Shown: positions 1 to 10,059, counted from the first letter of the stretch. The stretch is DNA of 64,000 bases from G963663365 sp963663365 (GCA_963663365.2 CAXXIH010000001.1:372001-436000); one strand, 5' to 3'. Made by a program: numbers and translations. Notes: generated by a model from the letters alone, not told the origin.

Positions 1-1305
1 ATCGAATCCCGAGGTTGTCAACGGTGTGCAATCTTCGAACGTGAATCCATCGACGGGTTTGTTGTTATCGGTGCGAATTTCAACGCGGATCTGCCCTTTA
101 ACAATAGTATTGATACGCAAATTCGCATCGTTTGAAACACTAAGCGGCCGTGTGAGTAGATAACCAGTTTCTCCTTGGAGCGGGCGTACTCCGACCAGCC
201 GGTCCCGTTCAGAGATAGCTACACCGATTCCAGTGGGATTATCTTCTTTGGCGTTGTGTTGGAGCGCGAAACCGCCGTAATAGAACCACATCTCATCGCC
301 GTGCATAACCGGGCTCTCACCCACAATTACCATACCTGCATCCCATTGGCCCGTTTCACCTCGCTGGAAGAATGGGGGATGGGTGGCGATTTGATTCCAA
401 TGCTCTCCATCTCCGCTCCAGGCCAATTCGGAATGCATGAATCCGGTTATGCGGTCATAGATTTGAAGCGCTCCGAAAAACAGGTCGCCGCGGCGGAATA
501 CGGGCATACCGTAGAATTCCATCTTTTCCGTTTCTGTAGGCACCAGGATGGTGCGCTCATGGGTCCAGGTCTGCAAATCGCGGCTCATCTGCATCGAAAC
601 CCGGCGCTTGTGATCGCCTGCATAAGCGCGCGGACGGCAAAACAGCAACCAGCGGTCCCGGCATTCATCGTATACGAAATTGTTATGCGTATCGCTGTGG
701 TAGGAGATAGCCGGTTTATCCCATAACCAAGTGAATGATTTTCCATCATCCGAAGAGGAAACGAACACGCCTCCTTTTTGATTGTGGATTGCAAGAAATT
801 TGCCCGGATAGCGATCCGGGAGAGGGTTGAGACAGACGTCGATATTTTGGGTTTTATCGGTACCCAAGCGGATACAATTATTGTCTGTACTTCCTTCATA
901 ATCAAAGACGCCCAGCGATGGTTTGCGCCATTGAATTCCGTCATCCGATTCCGTGTAGCATATGTTGTAAGAGAAGGGCAGACCGTTGTAATACGCGTGC
1001 TTGTTCCACACGCTATACCACATTTTGTGAAGTTGATCTTCTGGATCGTAAAGCACGGTTCCGCCCAGGTGCGGGCCGGTGCCCTCCCATGGCGCGGTTT
1101 TCACAATGAGCGGATTATCCTGATGCCTTTGGGCTTGGACAGTAAATCGCTCTGTCATCCAACGATCCTCCGTGACCCGGTCATCGCAAACGAAATAAGG
1201 GCCTTTGGCCGCAGACACACGATAATCCGTGTCTGCGTATACGCTGGATATAGAAATCGAGAACAATGCGATCCATAGAACTGTCTGCAAATTCTGCAAG
1301 CGCAT
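1..1305 (-). CDS. Secreted GH32/GH43-like beta-propeller glycosidase, C-terminus cut by window edge
   Basis: The minus strand reads without a stop from an ATG at 1305 to base 1, giving 435 visible residues. An AGGAG box sits about 8 nt upstream of this ATG. Residues 1-24 form a Sec signal peptide (basic start, hydrophobic core, SSVYA end). The rest has recurring W/D-rich propeller-blade strands such as MWYSVWN, ESDDGIQW, SSDDGKSFTW and SRDLQTWTHE, typical of five-bladed GH32/GH43/GH68-type folds and their DUF-type relatives. Catalytic residues cannot be assigned by eye. It is probably an extracytoplasmic glycosidase acting on plant or algal glycans. It is divergent from the URO-D-fold gene that follows. 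The plus-strand open frames over this stretch are shadows. Family assignment is moderate; coding status is strong. Confidence 0.75.
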   Translation of the reverse strand, partial: MRLQNLQTVLWIALFSISISSVYADTDYRVSAAKGPYFVCDDRVTEDRWMTERFTVQAQRHQDNPLIVKTAPWEGTGPHLGGTVLYDPEDQLHKMWYSVWNKHAYYNGLPFSYNICYTESDDGIQWRKPSLGVFDYEGSTDNNCIRLGTDKTQNIDVCLNPLPDRYPGKFLAIHNQKGGVFVSSSDDGKSFTWLWDKPAISYHSDTHNNFVYDECRDRWLLFCRPRAYAGDHKRRVSMQMSRDLQTWTHERTILVPTETEKMEFYGMPVFRRGDLFFGALQIYDRITGFMHSELAWSGDGEHWNQIATHPPFFQRGETGQWDAGMVIVGESPVMHGDEMWFYYGGFALQHNAKEDNPTGIGVAISERDRLVGVRPLQGETGYLLTRPLSVSNDANLRINTIVKGQIRVEIRTDNNKPVDGFTFEDCTPLTTSGFD

Positions 1306-1439
1306 CGGAAAACTCCTTTGGCATCTTTACACTACTCTACACAAGTTCTCCGCAATGGTAACCTGCTTGGGACGGAACATTCCGCACATACCGGCGTTGA
1401 ACGAACTTACTCAGATCAGAATTTGGATAGGTGAATACA

Positions 1440-2699
1440 ATGGATTCCCGGCATCTCGTTAAAAACGCACTCGAACATCGGCGGGGGGACGCTGTTCCGA
1501 TCGACTTTGGCGGAACCGCCGTTACCGGAATGCACGTACGTTGCGTGGCCGGATTACGGGATTATTACGGATTGGAAAAGAGGCCGGTCAAGGTTCATGA
1601 GCCGTACCAAATGCTGGGCTGGCTCGATGAAGATCTTAAAGAGGCGATGGGGATTGATGTCGAAGGAGCGGTTGGGAAAAACACGCTCTTCGGTTTTCCA
1701 AATGAGAATTGGAAACCATGGAAAACGCCCGATGGATTGGAGGTGCTTGTTTCCGAGCATTTCAACACAACCACGGACAATGATGGCAATATCTATATTT
1801 ATCCCTGTGGAGATACATCGGTACCGCCCAGCGGGAAAATGCCGAAAGACGGATTCTTCTTTGATACGATTGTCCGGCAACCACCGCTGGAGGAGGATCG
1901 GCTGGATCCCGCCGATAATTTGGAGGAATTCGGACCGGTAAGCGATGATGATTTAAAGAAGATCGATCTTGAGACCCGTCGCGCGGCAGCAACCGGACGC
2001 GCTGTGATTGCGGGATTTGGCGGAACGGCTTTTGGCGATATCGCCCTTGTCCCGGCGCCATTTCTAAAAAACCCCAAAGGTATACGCGACATCGAAGAAT
2101 GGTATATCTCAACGGCCATGCGCAAGGATTACATTCATAAAGTCTTTGAAAAGCAATGTGAGATCGCGCTGGCTAATTTGGAGAGAATCTATGCCACGAT
2201 CGGCGACTGTGTAGATGCCGTGTTTATTTGCGGGACCGATTTCGGAACACAGATTTCAACATTCTGCTCCCAAGAAACGTATTTCAATCTTTATTTTCCT
2301 TATTACAAACAGGTCAACGATTGGATTCACAAACATACGTCTTGGAAGACATTTAAGCATTCCTGTGGAGCGGTGGAGTCTTTTATAGAAGGTTTTATCG
2401 AAGCCGGGTTCGATATTCTTAATCCGGTGCAATGCTCCGCTGTGGGTATGGAGCCCCGCGCCCTAAAAGAGAAGTACGGCAGCAGAATCGCTTTTTGGGG
2501 TGGCGGCGTGGACACGCAAAAAACGCTTCAATTCGGCAAGCCTGAAGAGGTCCGCGAAGAAGTCTTGGAGCGTTGTGAAATTTTCTCCAAAGACGGCGGT
2601 TTTGTGTTTAATGCCGTGCATAATGTGCAGGCAAATTCTCCCATCGGGAATGTTGTGGCGATGATCGATGCTGTGCACGAGTTCAACGGTATGGCTTAA
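1440..2699 (+). CDS. Uroporphyrinogen decarboxylase (URO-D)-fold protein, methyltransferase-like
   Basis: About 419 residues. ATG 1440 is preferred over GTG 1431 because GGATAGGTG lies about 7 nt before it. The chain shows the URO-D superfamily pattern: an early proline/DFGG segment, FGGTAFGD in the middle, then KHSCGAV near residue 305 and NPVQ near 330. The HxC element and NPVQ are features of the MtaA/CmuA methyltransferase branch rather than HemE, so heme synthesis is unlikely. Lineages of this kind carry many such paralogues beside sugar-catabolic genes, and their substrates are mostly unknown. No corrinoid protein gene is seen nearby. The gene ends 15 bp before the convergent sugar transporter. 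Confidence 0.8.
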   Translation: MDSRHLVKNALEHRRGDAVPIDFGGTAVTGMHVRCVAGLRDYYGLEKRPVKVHEPYQMLGWLDEDLKEAMGIDVEGAVGKNTLFGFPNENWKPWKTPDGLEVLVSEHFNTTTDNDGNIYIYPCGDTSVPPSGKMPKDGFFFDTIVRQPPLEEDRLDPADNLEEFGPVSDDDLKKIDLETRRAAATGRAVIAGFGGTAFGDIALVPAPFLKNPKGIRDIEEWYISTAMRKDYIHKVFEKQCEIALANLERIYATIGDCVDAVFICGTDFGTQISTFCSQETYFNLYFPYYKQVNDWIHKHTSWKTFKHSCGAVESFIEGFIEAGFDILNPVQCSAVGMEPRALKEKYGSRIAFWGGGVDTQKTLQFGKPEEVREEVLERCEIFSKDGGFVFNAVHNVQANSPIGNVVAMIDAVHEFNGMA

Positions 2700-2714
2700 G
2701 TCATGCAAACAGCA

Positions 2715-4103
2715 TCAATGTTCGTGCCGCCAGGAGCGCTCGATTTCTTCCAGTGTTTTGCCTTTGGTTTCCGGCACAAATAAGGCTACGAACAAGAAAG
2801 AGACTACGCACATCAATGCGTAGACAAAAAAGACTGAGCCTTGCAGTTTCTCAAGCATAACCGGGAAAAACTGCGAGACTGCAAAACAGGCCACCCATAA
2901 ACAGACGGTAGAAATGCTCATGGCCCGGCCCCGCACCCGGGTCGGGAAAATCTCGGAAATGACGACCCAAACCACGGGGCCCATGGCGACGGCAAACGAG
3001 GCCACATAAGTCAGCGTAAATAGAAGAACCCAGGGACCTTCAAAACTGCGCCTTAGGAAGGCGATTCCCAAAAATGTGAGCGATAGTCCCATGCCCGCCG
3101 ATGCGATGAGCAATAATGGCTTGCGGCCCAATTTGTCGACAATGGCAATCGCCACAATCGTGAGAAGCAGATTAACCGCTCCGACAATTACGGTGTCGTT
3201 AATCGCATCACCGGCCATCATGCCGGCGCTTTTAAAGATCTCCGGAGCATAATACAAGACGGCATTGATTCCTGTTATTTGTTGGAGGATGGCCAAGCAG
3301 ATACCGACAATCATGGCCGTGCGGAATCCGGGTTGAAAGAGTTGCGTAATCGATGCGCTTTCTTGAGCGATGGTGCTTTTAATCTCCTCGAACTCCGAAT
3401 TCGCGTGCGCCTCTCCCCCAACGCGGATTAAGACATCCAGGGCCTCGTTGTCGCGGCCCTGTTTGGCCAGCCAACGGGGGCTTTCCGGCACAAAAAACAA
3501 GGCCGCAAAGAAAATAAAAGCGGGCAATGTTTCGGAACCGAACATCCAACGCCATCCGCTGGCGATATTCCATTCTTCATTGCCGAAGCCGGCAACAAGC
3601 GAGTTGACATAATAAACAACGAGCATACCGCCGACGATTGTGAGTTGGTTGAGAGAAACCAACCGTCCCCGGATGCGGGCCGGCGCAACCTCGGCGATAT
3701 ACAGCGGGGAGAGCATTGCCGCCACGCCGACACCAATGCCGCCAATAACGCGGGCGATGATAAATTCAACAAGATTACGAGGTATTGCCGAACCTAAGGC
3801 TGAGATTGTGAATAGGACGGCGGAAACCAATAATGCCGTGCGTCGTCCGAATCTGTCGCTGAGAAAGCCTGCCGATGCAGCACCCATCATGCAACCAACA
3901 AGCGCACAAGACACGGCCGCACCCTTCCACATTGAAGTCAACTGAAAACGTTCCTGCAGGAAACCAATCGCGCCGGATATGACTGCCGTGTCATACCCAA
4001 AGAGCAATCCTCCCAGCGCGGCGACTGTGGCCAAAAGATAGACATAACCTGTACTTCCGTGTGTATTGGCCTGCGAGCCGCCATTGATCGTTGCTGACAT
4101 CAT
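2715..4103 (-). CDS. MFS sugar porter (sugar:H+ symporter)
   Basis: A twelve-helix major facilitator of the sugar porter family (xylose/glucose/arabinose symporter type, about 462 residues) in the inner membrane. Diagnostic motifs in order: GYDTAVISGA in helix 1, DRFGRR in the 2-3 loop, PESPRWL after helix 6, QQITGINAVLYYAP in helix 7, DKLGRK in the 8-9 loop, SEIFPTRVRGRA after helix 10, and PETKGKTLEEIE at the C terminus. AGGGAG sits 5 nt before ATG 4103 and 8 nt before a second ATG at 4100; either may start the protein. The longer frame to 4217 adds an unlikely leader. It faces the exported six-hairpin protein divergently and probably imports a monosaccharide released by the surrounding glycosidases. 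Confidence 0.9.
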   Translation of the reverse strand: MMSATINGGSQANTHGSTGYVYLLATVAALGGLLFGYDTAVISGAIGFLQERFQLTSMWKGAAVSCALVGCMMGAASAGFLSDRFGRRTALLVSAVLFTISALGSAIPRNLVEFIIARVIGGIGVGVAAMLSPLYIAEVAPARIRGRLVSLNQLTIVGGMLVVYYVNSLVAGFGNEEWNIASGWRWMFGSETLPAFIFFAALFFVPESPRWLAKQGRDNEALDVLIRVGGEAHANSEFEEIKSTIAQESASITQLFQPGFRTAMIVGICLAILQQITGINAVLYYAPEIFKSAGMMAGDAINDTVIVGAVNLLLTIVAIAIVDKLGRKPLLLIASAGMGLSLTFLGIAFLRRSFEGPWVLLFTLTYVASFAVAMGPVVWVVISEIFPTRVRGRAMSISTVCLWVACFAVSQFFPVMLEKLQGSVFFVYALMCVVSFLFVALFVPETKGKTLEEIERSWRHEH

Positions 4104-4259
4104 GTGTACTCCCTGTAGACTATCCAAAGGATTCGATTCGATCCGCCGAAACCATGCGTCGTCAATCCGGAAGGCATTGCGAGACGTAAGGTGAGATATT
4201 GTATCATCTCTGTACAATGAAGATTACGGGTAAAATCTATGAAAATTCTTGGAGTCCGG

Positions 4260-6284
4260 ATGCCTATCCAACCATGGGGAATGTTTCTTGTTTTGGCCGC
4301 AATGCCTTTGTGCGCCTTTCCCGCCGAATTGCGTTTCAATGATGAGGGAAAGGCCACACGTGTTGAAATTGTCTGTGATGATCAGGTCTTGCTGTCTTCA
4401 CCGCCCGAAGGATTGTGGTCGATTGCCACATCTTGGGATAACGATTGGCCCAACGGCTGGAACCATGCTCAGCCGGAGCGAAGTGAGCAGGCCGGGGAGT
4501 GGACCATTTTGCATGGTGAACTCAAAACGGAGCAAGGTGTATGGAAACTTTCCGATGCCTATAGGCAAGAGGATGAACTGATCCGATGCACACGGCGCTT
4601 TGTTTGGACAGGCGAGAAGCCTCTTGTAAAACAAACCCTTTCAGTTCGCTTTCAGACTTCGGGCCAAGGTGACGGCGTGTTGTTGCCCGGGATTCTTTAT
4701 TATGGGAATCCATCAGGTGCAAAGAGCGGCCGTGTTCCTGTCTACGCCGGTCATAATGGCGATGAGGCAATTTTTGAAGAGCATCGCTATCCCATGCCGT
4801 TTGCCTCTTTGGAGTGGCAGAAAAATGGACGCTACTTGGGTGTTGCAATGCATTCGTTGCCTTCGCCTGTTCCATTTGCAAATCTGCATGATCAGTGGTG
4901 GTCAATGGGAGTGCAGGCGAAGGGGATGGGGACGGAATTCCTGCTGCTTAGCGGGCCTTGCGCCGGCAACGGAAAACGAGGTGTGATTAAAGCGGTCCAA
5001 CCCGGTTTTGTCCCATATCATCAGGCATATCTAAATATTCCCCCGGGTGCGATTATCGAAAAGACTTTCTATTTGCAGGCGTATCCTGTCACCGGCGAAG
5101 GCCGTGGTTTTCAGCAGCCTGTGAAAACATCGTTAAAATTATTTTCTCCTTATTCACTGGAGACCTTGCCAACGTTTTCGGAAATCATCCAGGCAAAATA
5201 TCGCTTTGCGAAGACGCGTTGGTTTGAGGATGGGAATGAAGCGGGATTCAATAAATATCCTTTCAAGAACACTTTTGTGATTGGCTGGTGCGGGCAAGCG
5301 GCTGCTCCCGGATATGCGTTACAGGCGTTGAATGAGGAATTTGGCGATCCGAATGCGTTAACAATGGCTCAGAAATCTCTTGATTTTCTCTCCTCAGCGG
5401 AATTTTATGAGGGAGGTTTTCACACATGGTACGATTGCGAAAAGAAGAAGTGGGAAAAGCATGAGCCGCTTTCGCAAGGGCAGGGAATGTTGAGTATTGC
5501 CCGTGCAATTAAGATGTCCGCAAAAACAGGGTTGGATTCCACAAAATGGAAGGAATTTTTAAAAAAGGCTTGCACATTTCATGCAGATAGGATTCTTAAT
5601 GATAGCTGGCAGCCGGTTTCAACGGATGAGGCGTTTTTTATTGCTCCATTATGCGAGGGAGCTGATCTTTTCGATGATAACCACTTGCGGGAAGCCGCTA
5701 TCAAAGCCGGGGTAGCCTATGCTCAACGGCATTTAACCATGCATGAGCCATATTGGGGCGGTACTTTGGATGCCAGTTGTGAGGACAAAGAAGGCGCTTA
5801 TGCCGCTATGCAGGGATTCTTGGCTTTGCACGCGCTTACGGGCGATGTGAAATATCTGGAGTGGGCCGAGCATGCGTGTGATGTTGTGCTGACTTATGTT
5901 GTGGTTTGGGATATTGATCTGCCACCCGGGCGGCTCCGCGACCATGACTTTACAACGCGCGGTTGGACGGCCGTGTCGCCTCAGAATCAGCATATCGATG
6001 TCTATGGTGTATTGATTGCCCCTGATATTTACCGGCTTGGTGTCTTGGTTGGCCGCGACGATTTGAAGCGATTGGCGCTTGTCATGTTCCGGAGCTGCGG
6101 CCAGCTGATTGATCCCTATGGCAGCCAAGGGGAACAGCCGCAGCATACGAATTATGCGCAACGGGGCGAAGTGGATGATGTTTTTGCGCTACGCGGCGGA
6201 TATGCCGAGGATTGGACTGTGTTTTGGATTACGGCTCATTTTCTTAACGCAGCGGCTCAATTCCGGGAGTTGGGCGTATTTTAG
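4260..6284 (+). CDS. Exported six-hairpin glycosidase-like protein
   Basis: About 674 residues. ATG 4260 is chosen because GGAG lies 5 nt upstream and the resulting N terminus (MPIQPWGMFLVLAAMPLCAF) is a clean Sec signal; a start at 4239 would add seven residues. The first ~280 residues look beta-rich. The remainder is helical with repeated W/Y/G turns (GWCGQAAAPGYAL, SQGQGMLSIARA, GFLALHALTGDVKY), typical of (alpha/alpha)6-barrel glycosidases or lyases. No family-specific catalytic motif is recognised, so function remains a probable periplasmic or extracellular carbohydrate-active enzyme. It is divergent from the sugar symporter and upstream of the DegT gene, 197 bp away. Confidence 0.7.
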   Translation: MPIQPWGMFLVLAAMPLCAFPAELRFNDEGKATRVEIVCDDQVLLSSPPEGLWSIATSWDNDWPNGWNHAQPERSEQAGEWTILHGELKTEQGVWKLSDAYRQEDELIRCTRRFVWTGEKPLVKQTLSVRFQTSGQGDGVLLPGILYYGNPSGAKSGRVPVYAGHNGDEAIFEEHRYPMPFASLEWQKNGRYLGVAMHSLPSPVPFANLHDQWWSMGVQAKGMGTEFLLLSGPCAGNGKRGVIKAVQPGFVPYHQAYLNIPPGAIIEKTFYLQAYPVTGEGRGFQQPVKTSLKLFSPYSLETLPTFSEIIQAKYRFAKTRWFEDGNEAGFNKYPFKNTFVIGWCGQAAAPGYALQALNEEFGDPNALTMAQKSLDFLSSAEFYEGGFHTWYDCEKKKWEKHEPLSQGQGMLSIARAIKMSAKTGLDSTKWKEFLKKACTFHADRILNDSWQPVSTDEAFFIAPLCEGADLFDDNHLREAAIKAGVAYAQRHLTMHEPYWGGTLDASCEDKEGAYAAMQGFLALHALTGDVKYLEWAEHACDVVLTYVVVWDIDLPPGRLRDHDFTTRGWTAVSPQNQHIDVYGVLIAPDIYRLGVLVGRDDLKRLALVMFRSCGQLIDPYGSQGEQPQHTNYAQRGEVDDVFALRGGYAEDWTVFWITAHFLNAAAQFRELGVF

Positions 6285-6481
6285 CCTCTTGTGTCCTTGA
6301 TGATTTGGATGGATGCTATCCATCTCCATAGCGTAACCGGAATGGAGGATTGCAGTGGCCCGGCCTATGCGGGGCCACAATGCGTGCTTATTGAAGTCAT
6401 AGACTTGAGTCGGAAACGTATTACTATTCCGAGTACACATCATTGCTGACCCGATTGGGGCGTATTGTTACGGAGTGACAT

Positions 6482-7681
6482 ATGATTGATTCAAAACGTC
6501 GTCAGGAAATTTTGAAGCGAGGCAAACCGGAACCACCGTGGCGGGGAGAACCTTTACTGGGTGGAATTTACGGTGAAGAAGAGATCGAAGCCGCTACGCA
6601 GGCTATGCGTATTGCTGCGGATGTGAGTAAGGGATTCGGATTTACGGCCTCGCCGATTGTTGATTTTGAGAAAGCGTTTGCGGAATACACGGGAAGTAAA
6701 CACGGTGTGGCGCTCAACAGCGCGGGACCGGGGTTGGATATGGCGATGCGCTATCTCGATCTTCAGCCTGGTGATGAAGTGATTGTGCCGGCCGTGAATT
6801 TTGTGGCATCTCCTTTGGCTGTTTATGGTGCAGGCGGACAGATTGTTTGGGGTGATATTGATCCTCGTACATTTCAGATGGATCCCAACGATGTGGAAAA
6901 GAAAATCACGCCGCGCACGCGAGCGATTTTCCCCGTGCATATGAACGGACTTTCGGCGCCTATGGATGATTATTGGGAACTGGCTAAGCGATATCCGCAT
7001 GAAAAACACGGGACGTTGGCCGTAATCGATGACGCTGCGCGTGCATGCGGTGGAAACTACAAAGGCACAAAAATCGGCAAGAAGGGTCTGTTGACGGTCT
7101 TTTCGTTGCATACGATGAAGAATATGACCACCATGGGTGAAGGCGGCATCATCACGACCGATGATGATGATGTTGAGGGTTTCTTCCGTGACACGCGGTT
7201 CTATGGATTCAATAGGGATATCTGGGGAACTTCGAATGTCATGACCATGGTCCAAGCCGCCGTCGGATTAGTCCAACTCAAGAAATTGGACAGTTTTATC
7301 GAGGCACGCCGCAGACTGGCCCATCAGCGTCATGAACTGCTTCGCGAAGTACCCGAACTGACGTTGCCCTACGAGCCGGAAGACTGCGATCATACCTTCT
7401 ATCTTTATACCTGCTTAATTAGTGAGGAATGGGCAGGCGAGAAACGCGATAAGATCGTCGAAATGATGAATGACGAATTCGGCGCGGGCTGTGTTGTGGC
7501 CAATCCTCCTGTGTATACACACCGGGAAATGCTGCGCAAACACACTGAAGGACAGTCGCTTCCGGTTTCCGAGTCAATCGGCAAACGTCTCTTCTGCGTC
7601 TCTCTCCATCCGGGCATGACAGAAGAAGACAATGAGTATATTTCGGCAAGCCTGATCGAGTGCATCGAGCGTTTGCGTTAG
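6482..7681 (+). CDS. DegT/DnrJ/EryC1/StrS-family PLP aminotransferase
   Basis: A 399-residue cytoplasmic fold-type I PLP enzyme of the sugar aminotransferase family. These enzymes usually convert a keto-sugar nucleotide to an amino-sugar nucleotide. GGAG lies 6 nt before the ATG. The VIDDAARACGG segment binds the pyridine ring. The Schiff-base lysine is most likely K213 in SLHTMKNMTTMGEGG, matching the family pattern S-F/L-H-x-x-K with GEGG following. The N-terminal GKPEPPWRGEPL stretch is seen in the AHBA-synthase-like/PatB-like subset. Some members catalyse non-sugar reactions, so the substrate is open. A strong hairpin terminator follows. The neighbouring converging genes are an isomerase and a Gfo/Idh oxidoreductase, which often act on keto-sugars. 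Confidence 0.88.
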   Translation: MIDSKRRQEILKRGKPEPPWRGEPLLGGIYGEEEIEAATQAMRIAADVSKGFGFTASPIVDFEKAFAEYTGSKHGVALNSAGPGLDMAMRYLDLQPGDEVIVPAVNFVASPLAVYGAGGQIVWGDIDPRTFQMDPNDVEKKITPRTRAIFPVHMNGLSAPMDDYWELAKRYPHEKHGTLAVIDDAARACGGNYKGTKIGKKGLLTVFSLHTMKNMTTMGEGGIITTDDDDVEGFFRDTRFYGFNRDIWGTSNVMTMVQAAVGLVQLKKLDSFIEARRRLAHQRHELLREVPELTLPYEPEDCDHTFYLYTCLISEEWAGEKRDKIVEMMNDEFGAGCVVANPPVYTHREMLRKHTEGQSLPVSESIGKRLFCVSLHPGMTEEDNEYISASLIECIERLR

Positions 7682-7704
7682 TTCTTTTGTTTTTGATGTA
7701 ATTT

Positions 7705-7737
7705 AAAAGCCGCGTGGTTTCGCCACGCGGCTTTTTT
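7705..7737. terminator. Bidirectional intrinsic terminator between convergent genes
   Basis: A perfect 13-bp stem pairs 7705-7717 with 7723-7735 around the loop TTTCG. It ends in six T on the plus strand and in TTTTAAAT on the minus strand. It lies between the convergent DegT gene and the sugar isomerase gene and can serve both. Confidence 0.92.
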
Positions 7738-7766
7738 GTTAATGCGCAATTGGTTTTGTCCTAAGA

Positions 7767-8606
7767 TCACCCGATAATTTTTCTGCACCATTCGAGCGAT
7801 TTTTCGAGTACGTTGCCTTCGCATTCCAGGCTAAAAACACCGTCATAGCCGAAATCCAGCAGTATTTTGATACATGCCTCAATGTTTTTTGCATTCACTC
7901 CATCTCCGATGGCGCAATGGCTCATGGCAATACCGGTAGAATTCCCCCGTAAGGCCTCGGCCAAGGCCTGGCTGACGTCTTTGATATGCACATGGCTGAT
8001 GCGGTCTTTGAATCGTTCCACAAAATCGACGGGATCTTGTCCTGCGATGAATGTATTGCCTGTATCCATATTCAAGCGTAGGTAGGGGCTATCATAGAAA
8101 TTGAGAATTTCACCCATGAAATCCGGATTGGTTGTGAAATAACCGTGGGGTTCACAGTTGACCGTTATTTTATGTGCTTCTGCAACTTTTAGGATTTCAC
8201 CATAAGCCATCTTGAGTATTTGCAGACCTTCTTTATCGGTCATGCCTTCCGGCTTGGTCTTGTCATCCGTTGTGTCGATGCATGGGCACCCGGTCAGCGC
8301 GGCCCAACGGATCGCGTGTTGAACATACTGTACGCCGACGGTAAGTCCATCCATGCGGGTTAGCGGATACGCGGCATCCATTTGGCTGAAACGAATACCG
8401 TATGTGTCCATCTTTTTTCGCCATAGGACCGGATCCTCATGAAGCGATAAGTGTGGATAATATCCCAGAGCCTGAATATATGCCGCACCGTCGATAGCCC
8501 CGCATTCAATGAATTTCATGCCGTGATCTTTTGCCCATTGCAGGCATTGCTCAAAACTCCAGTTGCTGCTGTTGAAAGCGTCGGTGTGATATCCGATTCC
8601 TGGCAT
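7767..8606 (-). CDS. Sugar phosphate isomerase/epimerase-like TIM barrel
   Basis: A 279-residue AP endonuclease-2/xylose-isomerase-like TIM barrel. ATG 8606 fits best because GAGGAG lies 7 nt before it; the ATG at 8612 would leave only one nucleotide. Recognisable pieces are HLSLHEDP, VNCEPHGYF, RLNMDTGNTF, HVHIKD and FSLECEG, the metal-ligand strands (E, D, H, E) expected of the fold. Family members epimerise or isomerise free or phosphorylated keto-sugars or inositols. It lies 36 bp downstream of the Gfo/Idh gene on the same strand, an arrangement typical of inositol and keto-sugar routes. The exact substrate cannot be read from sequence. Confidence 0.85.
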   Translation of the reverse strand: MPGIGYHTDAFNSSNWSFEQCLQWAKDHGMKFIECGAIDGAAYIQALGYYPHLSLHEDPVLWRKKMDTYGIRFSQMDAAYPLTRMDGLTVGVQYVQHAIRWAALTGCPCIDTTDDKTKPEGMTDKEGLQILKMAYGEILKVAEAHKITVNCEPHGYFTTNPDFMGEILNFYDSPYLRLNMDTGNTFIAGQDPVDFVERFKDRISHVHIKDVSQALAEALRGNSTGIAMSHCAIGDGVNAKNIEACIKILLDFGYDGVFSLECEGNVLEKSLEWCRKIIG

Positions 8607-8642
8607 TTTCATTCTCCTCGTTCCGTCTTTTTGGCTTTCTAA

Positions 8643-9857
8643 TTATAACTTTAAACCAGCATCCAACTTTTTGTTGGCTTTTAGCATCTCGTCCCATGTT
8701 AACTCGCCACCTTTGTAGGCCGCATCGCGTCCCAGGATGGCTGTTAAGGTGCTGTCGGCGGCGTATTCGGCGTGGTTGATGAATTTCCCCGAGCGCAAAG
8801 ATTGCACGAAATCGCGGCAGTTATTTTCGATGCCGATATCCCAGGTGTTATCGAGTTCAGTCCCGGGCCAGGGATTCTCACCGGTGATTTTCACCGGCCC
8901 GGTTCCCCAATCAATACCACGATAATGCGCATGGACTGATCCCTTGGGGCCGAACATTCTCGCTCCGAGGTTCATGTATCCGTTCATGAATTGGGAACAG
9001 TTGAGATCGACAACTGCATCGTCTCCATACCAGTAGGTGACAATAAAATGGTCATAGTTGTTGCCCGCATGCGTTCGCACTTTTTGACCGCCGGTTGCGA
9101 ACGCCTTGGTTGGGCACGCTCCGATAATCCAGTTGGCAATATCGACGGCATGGACTGCTTGCTCGACGATGCAATCGCCGGAGAGGATGTTGTTTGTCCC
9201 CCAATTGCGAAGCAAGGCCGCATCTGTTGTCATACCCTCGGTATTCTTTTTACCCGCGGCGGGAAACTGGTTGAATGCCTCGCCAGTAACGATTTTTCCA
9301 ATTGCGCCTTCATGTACCCGCTTGATTGCTTCTTTGAAATTCGGGCTGTTGCGGGATTGAAAATCAACAAGGAATGTAACCTTTCCTTCGGCCTTGTGTC
9401 CCGTGTCTTTGATACTCTGCGCGCCGGGAACATCAATCGCAATGGGTTTGCTAAGCCAGACGTGCTTTTGTGCCTCCACGGCGTTTTGGGCATGTTCCGG
9501 GTGAAAGTAAGGCGGAGATGTGATGATGACACCATCCACGTTGGAGCCCAGAATCTCGCGATATCCATGGAGCCCGGTATAGGAGGGGATATTGTTAAGT
9601 TCAAAAGTCTCTTGGGTTCGTTTTGCTTCGTCTTCAAAATAATCGTGAACCGCGACGATTTCCACATCATCCGGGCAGGTTAGTTTGAATTTGCGGATCA
9701 CAAAGCGGCCCCGGCCGCCCGCACCGATGACGCCAAGCGTGATTTTTGAATTGGCCTTGCTTCCCAAGGCGGTCTTGGGATTCATGACCATCCATGCGGC
9801 TGTTCCTGCAGCGGCGGTTTGCAGGAAAGTTCTGCGATTCTTTTTTTGTACGTTCAT
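8643..9857 (-). CDS. Gfo/Idh/MocA-family oxidoreductase with Tat signal
   Basis: 404 residues. The N terminus has NRRTFLQTAAAG, a twin-arginine export signal followed by a hydrophobic stretch, so the enzyme probably folds with its NAD(P) cofactor before export. The Rossmann motif GVIGAGGRGRF begins near residue 43. The catalytic-loop EKP motif appears as LSKPIAIDVPGA, with the usual Glu replaced by Ser while Lys and Pro remain. GGAG lies 10 nt before the ATG. Tat-exported Gfo/Idh paralogues are common in Planctomycetes-like lineages and are thought to oxidise sugars or cyclitols outside the cytoplasm. The isomerase gene directly downstream suggests a shared pathway, although that protein has no signal peptide. 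Confidence 0.88.
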   Translation of the reverse strand: MNVQKKNRRTFLQTAAAGTAAWMVMNPKTALGSKANSKITLGVIGAGGRGRFVIRKFKLTCPDDVEIVAVHDYFEDEAKRTQETFELNNIPSYTGLHGYREILGSNVDGVIITSPPYFHPEHAQNAVEAQKHVWLSKPIAIDVPGAQSIKDTGHKAEGKVTFLVDFQSRNSPNFKEAIKRVHEGAIGKIVTGEAFNQFPAAGKKNTEGMTTDAALLRNWGTNNILSGDCIVEQAVHAVDIANWIIGACPTKAFATGGQKVRTHAGNNYDHFIVTYWYGDDAVVDLNCSQFMNGYMNLGARMFGPKGSVHAHYRGIDWGTGPVKITGENPWPGTELDNTWDIGIENNCRDFVQSLRSGKFINHAEYAADSTLTAILGRDAAYKGGELTWDEMLKANKKLDAGLKL

Positions 9858-10059
9858 TGGCGTTTATCTCCTGAATGCAGAGGCCCACCTTCTTTCCGGG
9901 CCCGGGGTGAAAAGTAGTATCTCCCAAGAAACTCTGTCTGTATATAGGTTACATGTAGATTCTGTGGATAAGACCGCATCGAGCGGGTTCGCGGCTATTC
10001 CTTCCCCGATAGATCCGTAATAATCGGGCAATTCAATTCGCCCACGGGAGTATTAGAAA

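Noticed and set aside
175..1462. Several plus-strand open frames of 60-180 codons
   Set aside because: They have no ribosome-binding sites and overlap the well-supported minus-strand glycosidase reading without stops to base 1.
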